Below the pieces are notes generated by a model. The model was not told the origin of the DNA. It was given only the letters and a program-made list of their open reading frames with translations, and ran no database searches. DNA of 64,000 nucleotides. Source: Lingula anatina. Lineage: Eukaryota; Brachiopoda; Lingulata; Lingulida; Lingulidae. The translations under genes and the position numbers were made by a program. Location of the stretch: NCBI RefSeq assembly GCF_001039355.2, contig NW_019775548.1, forward strand, positions 144,928-208,927, given 5' to 3'. Shown piece by piece: positions 51,028-61,972 of this stretch; positions within the stretch are counted from its first letter, which is position 1, and the number at the start of each line of letters is the position of its first letter.

Positions 51028-52663
51028 TACATTTAAAGTAAATAAAACTCGGCATTAAAATGTAGTCATTGTTACCTTTCAATACAAACTGTGCTCAGCA
51101 ACCTGTCCTCACAGAATTCAGACAGCCAGTGATTCTCAGCAAAGCAGACACAATAATGGCTCAGTTATAATTTTATTGATTTCCTCCCATCCTGAGAGTG
51201 TGCTCTCCTAGCCTACTGATATATTATATTACCCTCACTTTGGCACCATGCTCATATATTTAATCCATTTGAAATTTAAAATTATGACCATTAGGATGGA
51301 AGACTTACATTTACAGTCACATAAATAAAAATGGTACCTGGTTTTAAAACTATTAAGATAAACTCTTTTACAACCTGATATGAGCAGCGTGATAATTTTA
51401 CATACTAGTACTGTGCTATAACATATTCTACATGCTGCACATGCAAGGTGGGGAAAAATTATGATGACACTTGCTTGGTATACAGTCTGTTTCAATTGAT
51501 TCAAATGATCTTATTTCACCACAATAGATAACACTACGTACCCTGGGTAAAGAAAATGGTGCATAATAATTCATGGTCTGAATACAGCTTTAGACTTAAG
51601 TTATCTAAGACCCCATATGCATCCCCTTAGACCCCATTTCCAGAGATTAGATCGATCAACTTTAGATCAACCTAACTCCCTGGGGGCTGACGCTAAATAG
51701 CTGTCAGCCGAGCGGACACGAAAGTTAATTACCCCCTTACAGCTTGTAGTAGGCGGGACGGATATTTAAGCCGGATTATCTGACAGTAATCTAGTGAGAC
51801 TCCCCATGGGGATAGATCGATCTAAAAGCTCTGGAAATACAGCCAATGACATACCCCCTACTGGGATTGAGTAAAATACAGATCGAAAAGCTGGTGTTTA
51901 GACAAGTACAATGGAAACAACAGGAGGCTGATTGCACTCAGCGAGAGTCTCCGCAGAGTTGGATCAATCTATATAGACAAAATTGGTGTCTATAGGAATG
52001 GGACCTAACTTAGCCCTGGTGTGAATGCAGCTTTAGACAGTAATCATCTAAGTGTTGCCAAAGGCTATACATTGCCTGTCTCAACAGGAAATATGAACAT
52101 ATGTACAACTTGTACACAGCGCAAGCTAAAAGTCCCCAGGGATGCCATTGATTCACACCTCTTCAAATCAGCAAAATGCAACATTAAACCCACATTACTT
52201 TAGAAAGTGTTATCATGCCTCAGTGACAGCATTTCTGCATTTGAATACCTTTTTCACTATGACAACTGGATTGTGAAAATCAACAAGAATTTTTATCATC
52301 ATCCACTGACACTGTTCAATACCGAGCTTTACAACACACAGCACATTCCACAAAAAAGTTTTCAGCTCATCAAAATATAAAAGAAAAATGACAGAGATAA
52401 ATGTGTCTTTAAATTCAATTCACTGAACAGTATATTCAGTTCCATCCCCCACCTTGTCCACAATCAAATCTGCAACAAAAAATGTGACTTCCTTATTCAA
52501 ACTAGTTTTGAATTGTTGACCAAAATACAACAAGTTACAAATTGACAGGCATGTGAGCCAGGTGTAGGTTTCACTTCCTGAATGTTTACTTCTAATCAAT
52601 GAAAAGCATCATCCTCTATGATTCTAACCCTATTTTGACCCCCCCCCCTTCTCAAAACATCAA

Positions 52664-52711
<48 letters not shown>

Positions 52712-55700
52712 ACCTAAAGTGTTACTACATGTAGTTTGATGCTCACCATACAGTGAAACATGTTTTGAACACAAGCAGTGAAAATTTTTACACAATCATA
52801 CTAGCTCGAGGCCATCATGATCAGTTTTTTTTCTCAGACTGACTATGAGGTGATCATGTTCAAGACTTTGATGTCATGGACAACACAAGTAGGCAGACAT
52901 ATGGGGATAGGTATTCCTTCCACTAGGCCTTCTTCAAATCATGCTGAACATGTTAAATTATCCACCAGCTAGGCAATGTTCACCTATAAGCACATGTGAG
53001 AATGGCTTCTAACCCTGCTTAGCCCCGCAGCCAGAAAGGGGGAGGGGGGCCTTTTCTGAAAACGTGGACCCTTTTACCACAAAATCCTTTTATGCTTCAT
53101 TACTGGCAATGAATTAAGTAAATTAAATTCAAATTGTGTTTCAGAGCAGCAGACCTCCCCCCCCCCACCCACCTGGCCAAAATCATGTTTGTTTTTTTAG
53201 GGACCATTCCCAAACCCTATCTTAATAGCTGTAGATCAATCTATCTATAAGGGGATTCTCACCAAATTGCAATAAAAAACTTAAAAACTTAAGCGGCTAA
53301 GATGGCTGTTACACCTACTGAAGCTGCTAGGGGATAATTAATTATCATTTGGTGAGAAACCCCTTAGAGATGGATCGATCTTGTTAGTCTTCGACCCCCT
53401 ATCTCCCTGAAGCCCCTCACCCATATTGAACATGGCAGTGAGAGGGAGAGTAGACTGACTTCCCCTGGTTCCACTTAGCCAAGGCCAGATGAAAAAGTAT
53501 GGATTGAACAAAGTTGAATCATCACATGAAAAATGTGAATACACCTATTGGAATAAGATTACTGGATATAGAAAATATCAGTATTTTTCTACGTGAATAT
53601 GACTAATGACTAATCTAAATAAAAACCTGACAGTATTGATTTAGTCAAATGTCAGTGTGGTTACTTCTGCACGAAGGATATATTCAGCCTAAATAAAATG
53701 ATGGTGAATTTGTCTATGTGCATGCAAGTATAAGTATGTGTGTATGTGTGCGAGTGTGTGTGTGCATGTGTGTGTTTCTATGCGATAACATATTTGAGAT
53801 GAACTCATATCATCAAAAGCTAATAATACAATACAGTACATTCAATATTAAGTTTTATTTCATGTCGGGTATAAATTGAAAGGAAACATTACCTTTGCTG
53901 CTATTTACCGACTAGGTAAGGACAAAACATTTCTACAAATATTGCAATATTTCCACTAGTAAGATAGTAAATGGAAAAGCTAAGGTACATTTCTTGACAG
54001 CCAAGGAGCCTGAAGGTATGGCTGCCATTCATTTTTATTTTAACATAACAACATACTAAGAAAATTACTAGAGTTAGCTATACAACTTTAAATTTTTAAT
54101 GTACATGCACAAAAACTACATAATTTAGGTTAACTAAAGTCAAGCCTTTATTTGAAAAATTACGCTCCCTGAATAGTAAATAAAGCCAACCAGCAGTAAG
54201 TTGATATACTAAATCTGTCTCCAATAACCTAGCCACTGTAACAGGACAACTAGAGTGAAACATAAAAAATACATAACAAAGCCAGTCAAATTTGTTCACA
54301 TAAATTAAAATGCTACACACTGCCACATAATGTCTAACGAAAAACCATTAATCTACCTCAATGTATAACTACCTGACAGTGTCCTTTTCCTAGATCCACT
54401 TCTGTATAATGTAACGTAATTTCTGACAAGTTAGTTTACTGAACACACAGTGTGGGAAGACAAGAGGTGTAATACTATATACTGCTAAGACTTGGTCACG
54501 TAGACTATCCTAAACTCACTGTGTACTCAGTAGCTTTAGGCAGCTTTGGTGACACAACAATAAAAGGGGAACACAGCCCACAAGCAGTAGATCCAAATAC
54601 TAGGTCACAGTCCTGTATAAAAAAATAATATCAATTTCTACCTCCACACCCAAATGTCAAACAAAATTTACAACCAAAGCAGCTTAACACGCAGATATAT
54701 TATACCTTTTAAAGTATTTGTCTAGACTCATATCTTAATCCCACTTACTTTCATCATCATACCAGTTTCAAATGGAAAATACAGCAGTGGAATGATTACC
54801 ATAACCTTTTACCTGAGATCAGTCACATACAATAATTGAAGTAAGAAGTCGCCCCTTGTAGGCCAACAGTTGATCAACACGCCCTCCTGAACGCTGAATA
54901 AAACCTGACGGTGAACCTCGTTCCTCCTGAGGCGACACCTATACTCAAGCCCTTTAACATATATAGGCTGCATTCAGAACAGTGGACGTACTAGTCGGAG
55001 GATCAAATATGGCAACCCACTAAACAGCTTGCCATCTTATTTGCTTATAGGCACTGAAAAGATTCCCCATGGGGAAGTATTCAAGTGGGTCATCCATATT
55101 TGACCCATGGACTTGTTAGTTCACTGTTCTGAATGAGGCCTTAGATTCAATCAAGTGATGCTTCCTCAGTATTATGTTTCTTAATAATAGTTACCTGTGT
55201 ATATGGGAATAGAGCCAGGAAGGGGGGGGGGGGGGGCTTAAAAAGGCTACATCAAGTGTGACTTCCGCAGTATTATATTTCTAAGCAATGCATTAGGGGG
55301 ACTTGAATAATCACTGTGGCACTTTTATCATCTGAATAAGGGATTATCATAGCAATAAAAGTCTTAAAATGGCCTTTAATAACCCATTTAGAGGATGCAC
55401 TGCTGTGAATGTAAAAGGATCCCTCTCATAGTGAAACCCAAGGGAGAAGCCATCCAACTTGTTTAATTTTCCAGAGAAAGTTAAATCTTCAAATGAATAG
55501 CTACTAAACAGCCCAATATAAAAAATGCAGAAAAAATCCAAAAATTCTGATCATCTTGATATAAGAAGAAAAAATGTGGTTACCATTATTTCAAAATGTA
55601 AAAGGTGAAAGAGAAAATGTGTTTGACTATTTTTTTTACCTTAAGACTATATATTAAGCTTAATGCCTGATTTTAACCTGTAACAGCTTTTTAAAAGTGT

Positions 55701-58700
55701 TATTTCACTTGCCTTACCCCAGGTACATAAAATTTGCCCTACAATCTTGCAAAAATAAGCAAAAATGAAGCAAACCCAATCAACTCATCCCTACCTTTCA
55801 TGGTGTAACTGTATCCCTCCACAGAAAGGACAAAGCCACTCTCTTGCAGCAGAACCATTCAGATAAATAGTAGTGGAAATGATCTTTCTTACATTTAGGA
55901 ACTGCTGGGACTTCTTGATCTGAGTCATTCCAATAATCAGAGATGGTTGTCTGACTCACATTTTATACAGGTTTAGGGGCATAAGTATAGTATGTATGTC
56001 TTAGGAACGTTGATATCAGTGAGTTTCTGTGGTTGTGATTCATCTTTTTTTTCCTATATTGGTTCAATATCTGTATTTTATGCAGTTGCTGCAGAAACGC
56101 TGAATTTCATTAGATTAAAGCTTTATGAGTGGAGAAACAGGTGAACAGCATATATCATCGAGCTGTCCACTCAAAGAGTAGGAGTAAACACATTCTCCAT
56201 TAATTTTAGAATATTCTCCACGCTTTAGCGTACAATTTTCAGGCATTTTAACAAAGCATAGGCTTATATGCTAGTGATTAAGTTAACTCAGCATGCACAA
56301 AATAGTGGAGAATATTCTAAAATTAACGGAGAACATGTTAGAAGAAAAACACTGCATTCAACAATTCAGCAGTCATTGCTTTGTCAAGCATAGCCTCTAC
56401 TGCACATATATATTTCATTCCGTTTTTTCTAAAGATTAATCGAGCCCCCTTTTTTCAGCATGACGTCTGTAACATGTCAGGCACAATCAATCCACACTAT
56501 GGAGTCGATCTCATTTCTTTGAAGTCAATCAGATTCAATGATTCAACCTTGAAGGCAAAGGATAAAACTACCAAGAACACTATTTAACTATGTGATAAAA
56601 TACATCCATACTTTAGGATTTATTTACCCAAAAGCTTAAAATATTTTGACACTCACTTGAAAAATGTCCAAAAGTGCAATGGCCTAATGAAGCATTTAGT
56701 AGTTCTACCAAGAATATTTTTTTTTAAATTAATGTTGACTAAAAGATGACCAACTAAGAGATAACAAAACATTTGATTCCTTTTTTAGTCAATTTATGTT
56801 CTGAAAACTCCAGAAAAGTTACTTTTATGTTCAACTGGCAATAACATAAAGAGTATAAAGCTATATGATTTTTTTCACTTATAATGGATAACTTGTAAAA
56901 AAAAAGCTAAATTTTGCATTTTTTTTTTTTGGGGGGGGGGTCATATACTAAATATATCTGTTCAAATGAATATTGACATTAAATCACAATATTTACAAAA
57001 TAAAATATTCCAAAAATGACATGAATCAGGGATGAGACTGGCATTAAGTGAAAAAATCTGAAAATATGGCACAGTCATTAAAGGGCCGCCTGCAACAATC
57101 TCAAAAATGATTTTTTTTTTTTTTTTTTGCTCCCCAAAAGTCAGAAATCTGATGTTAGTCTGACATATCTTATTACTACATAATGGTAAAAAAACTTGAT
57201 TGGTTTCATCACAATGGTTACAGGATGATTCATCCTCATTATCTGATAAATGGTTTTGATCTGGAATATGTTTCAAGTATATTAATATTTCACAGTGACT
57301 ATGGTAGACATGGCATCAAGTGAAAGATCACAAGTATCTTAGTGCTTTAGGACACTTTTCTGTTATGCATTGTATTGTGGGTTTTTATTGTTTAAAATCT
57401 TCCTTCTTTTTGAATATATATATTTGTACTTATGTCTAACAGTAGGCTAAACCCTTTTTAATTATATATAACTGAAGAAGTTCGTAATCCTTCCTCTATC
57501 ATGGCAAAATTAGTGTGAATGTAACATTCCACTCTGTTGAAGTCAAGTGAACAAGAGTGGCATTAAAACCTAATAATCACAGGGCATTCTTGAGCATCGA
57601 ATTAAGTGACATGATGGTTGAAAATACTAAAAATTGTTGAGGGCCCAGGACAATTAGTTTACTACATCTTTTTAAGGCAAAATCCCATACATGGCCAAAC
57701 ATTTGACTTCTTGGCATCAGTTAATGCTTCCCTTATTACATTTTCATTGTGCTAAAGGCTTGCCCAAATTTTGCTTCACAAAAGAATAATGACATTTTAA
57801 CATTCACATATGAGATAATTGAGTTTAAAACCTCCAGGTCTTAATGACATGTCTTTAACTTGATGAATATGAGGATGTCAGATAATTTCAGTTATTAAAG
57901 ATTCTATAATTCCTAAAGCTAGTCCCAAGCAGCCAAGACAACACCAGATTAGTACTGGTGAAATCAAAAAGCTCTGCCAGATAACAATTTCAACCAATAA
58001 ATACCAAGCCAATTTAAGGCTGCATTTAAAAGTAATCTTTTATAAAAACTTCAACTATAATTACGATGTAGACAAAAAAGATCACTAAGCAGGTGGTTGT
58101 GACCAGAATGTGCTGAATAATTCTGAGCACAACTAACACATTTGCCATTCCTCATTTCTCTATACAACTAACACAGTAGCCCATAGGCCTTTGAGAGGGG
58201 TTCTAACATGTAATTTTGCTACAATGGATTTGTATTTGCTGTCTTTCACACGTCCTCCACAACTTTGCTTCCAGATGTAAAATTTAGTTGCTTTGTACTG
58301 TGTCGAATCCAGGGGAGGAAGAGAGGCAAATCCAGGGGAGGAAGAGAGGCACTATCCTTTGTCTCTCTCTTACGTTGCAGTCTCTTAAAACCTACTGTAG
58401 TACAAGAACTAACAGCTTTGTTGCTAAAACTTGTTGTGAAAGGGGGGAGACTATAGCATAATGGTTAAAAAGTTCATTTAGAATTAATTCTACCCAGGAA
58501 ACTTCATGGGAAAATATAAATATACAACCCAATGAACTAAATAGGGTGAAACCCCTGTATCAAGTATTCTTCAGTATCAATGGTCAACCAAAAAGCACGT
58601 CTTTAAATAAATATATATACAGACAATCATTTGAAAATGTGTGTGTTTGTGTGTGTTTATGAAATATTTCTTTAAACACCAGATATATATTCAACATAAT

Positions 58701-61700
58701 TTAATTCTTGTTTTTCTGTTGTATATTAAACGGTCATTGGCCTGGGTAACTTTCTCAGAATTTCTTAATCTGACAGATCCTTATCAAAAGGTACTCAAAT
58801 GCTGCCAAATATTTTCACTTAAGCAATTGGCAATCATGTGCTTTCAAGATATCCCTTTTTCCCCACTGCCAAAGCAATCCAGATAAGACCCTCACAATAT
58901 ACCATGGGAATACAACATTGTAGAAAACTCATTTGAAGATGAAACATTTTCCAAGAAAAATGTATATAACTACATATAACAATTACCACTTTCTATTTAA
59001 AGCCTTTTTAGATTACTTCCTTGTAACATATTTTCAGTTTAAACTAGGGGCCACTTGGGACATTAGACAAAAATTGATCACTGAATGTTTGGATTAAAAA
59101 TAACAATATTGGGAACATCAAAAGTCGACATATGTGATGGAATACACGTATAATTTTAAAAATCTGTTGTTCATGTACAGTACAAATACGTCATCTACAG
59201 TGCGAATATGTCATAAACACGTACAAATACCTCAAACTGAACACGTATCTTGACGTCTGATTCATCATTATGATGTCTTCATTTTGCAATTATTCCATTT
59301 GTTTCAGCTATTAGTGTGTCTAATGACTTAATGTCTGGAGGCAGTGCTAAAAGTTCACTCATTAACTGAAATTCTCCAAGGAAAAAACAGGCATGCAACA
59401 CAAGCTTTTCTTACTGGTGGAAACATGCACTCCTTCAACAAGTAAGATCTTCTGTGCTGACGCCAGTAATTGTCACTTGTGGAAGACTCACACAGGGGCA
59501 CTAATAACAAAATATTTTTATCAGACTGTTACAACAATTTCTGTCCACTTATGGGAAGATATATGGGGGTTTTGTCAGGTTGAGTGCAACACTGTCTGAA
59601 AAGTAATAGTTTCTAGTCGCTTAATAATTCTGCTTATTACAGGAGGAAATGTCTAAACATCATGCAAAATAACTAAAACCAACAAAATCACAAACAACAA
59701 AGACAATATGTCCCTGCATGACCAAACCAGGAGCAACTGTTGTCCCCAGACTACAGATTTACGTAGCTCATGTCTTCAATTCTTCAGATTTGATTAGGTG
59801 TTTATGAACAAATAGTAAGGCCAATGCCTTGTCACCTTTGGAACAGAGGTCAATTGACATATCCTCAGAAAACTGCAATTTTTCCAACTGTTTCTAAGAA
59901 GTCATCATTTGCTCCCCTTATCCAATGAAATATCCATGTAATCAATCCAGTCACATAGTGATACAAAACATGTACAACTAATGTGCATTCACACTTAAAT
60001 ACATAAATAAATAAATAAATAAATAAATAAATATATAAATAAATAAATTTCGCTGTCTGAACCACAATAACTTGAGTCAGAAATAGTCAAACTTATATTA
60101 CATTAAGTAAACTCATCTCCACTGCTTAAAAGCATAGGGATATTTTCATATAAATGAGCAAGGTATATCAATGATAACAGCAGTATGACATAAATATAAT
60201 GCTAACATTTTAAATTCCTAAGGTGTACAGAAAAAAGCACCAAATTTGGGATTGCAGACAGAAGTTATTTATAATAGAGGAGATATCATAATAATTACTG
60301 TAATTAAATTAAATTGTGCATATGATCTGAAAAAGACAACATGTAGTGTTCTGAAGGACCAATAAAGCAAGGATGAAAGTGAGGAGTGCATGAAGCATTT
60401 TGAAAACACAATCAACCTTAATTTTGCATTATGACATATTTGTCACCCACTATTCTTCCCCTGTGGCTTTGCAATTGTATTTATGGTGTCTGGTGTCCAA
60501 ACCACCATGAGAGCCAGGTGTGTTTTGTTGATCATCTTGTAATGTCGCCAGCACTAGTTACCAGCCAAGCAGCAGCTCACCTCTTTCACTCATTTGTCCT
60601 AATGCTGAGCTTGTGCCTGAATAGCATCCATGAGTTTAAATAGAATGTCTGAAAACTGACTGTATTTTCTACTGTACTGCTTCTGTTATAATAATTATAT
60701 GGAGCAAAGACCTACCCAAGACAGACAAGGATTGCGTAACTATCTGGATCATTTCTGAATCACTGACTACAATTATGGAAAATGTAACAAAGCTTTTACC
60801 AACTTGCAGATGTCTCAAATGAAACAAATCTGTCTGTGTAACCCTTATTTGATCCAGTTATAGATATAAACATATACACAAGGGTGACTTGATAAAACTT
60901 AATTAATCAGTATCGATAAACTGACCTATTCGTTTCCTTTCCAATAAATAAGTTGAGATAAAACTCTACTACAAACTTTCCTAACACAAGTGAATTCAAA
61001 ATTCACAGAATTTTATTTGATCTCCAATTTTGTGTCTAAACTTGTCATTAATCATCATTTACCTCCCAGGTCTAACATTTTTTCAGACACACTCTATTTT
61101 TTTTCATTACTTTGCTGTACAGTAACTGAAATGCATTGTACTATAATTATTTGTACTACAAAATTCTATCAGAGCCATTGGGGAACCCTGGCACCATAAA
61201 AGTTGTACAGCAATAAGTACAGACACCTTGTGACAAGAAATCAGTGAGGCTGAAGCTATTGGCACTTTCAGCGCAGTAATTACAGTGATGTAATTATGCT
61301 GTACTGGAAGTGCCAATACTTTCAGCATTGTTGATAATACTGCAAATGTGGCTAATTTCATTACATTTTGTATAATAGACATTAACAGTCACTCATATTT
61401 TCCTTGATGGGTTATTACTACATCTTTAATGAAGTAAATCACAGTGTGGTTTGTTACGTGATGATGAATACATGTAATGAATGATCAATTTATTGTGCAT
61501 GTTATGTAATGCATTTTTCATCTTAACAATCTTTATCGGATTTGCATGAATTTTTCACCACACATTTATAATTGAAAACAAAGAATGAGCCAACATTTCC
61601 ACATGTCATGTGCTATTATTTGTGACTGGGGGAAATATGCCCAAAGATATAAATATCAGTCTAATGCAAAACTTGTGTAGTAATTATCATCTTTTACAAA

Positions 61701-61893
61701 AACCTTCACTTAATGCAATGCAGTACAGTACCACTCATCAAACATAATTATATATAAAAGACTGAATATATTTTTCTGATGTAATTATTATATGTAAAAG
61801 ACTGAATATATTTTTCTGATGTAATTATTATATGTAAAAGACTGAATATATTTTTCTGATATAATTATACACAAGAGACTGAATATATTTTTT

Positions 61894-61972
<79 letters not shown>

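Larger units (their letters stand above)
47696..55794 (-). other. FE65 5' intron with clustered MITEs
   Basis: 8.1 kb without supported coding sequence; carries at least five inverted-repeat elements (48.7, 49.9, 51.6, 53.2 and 55.0 kb) and microsatellites. Confidence 0.7.
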
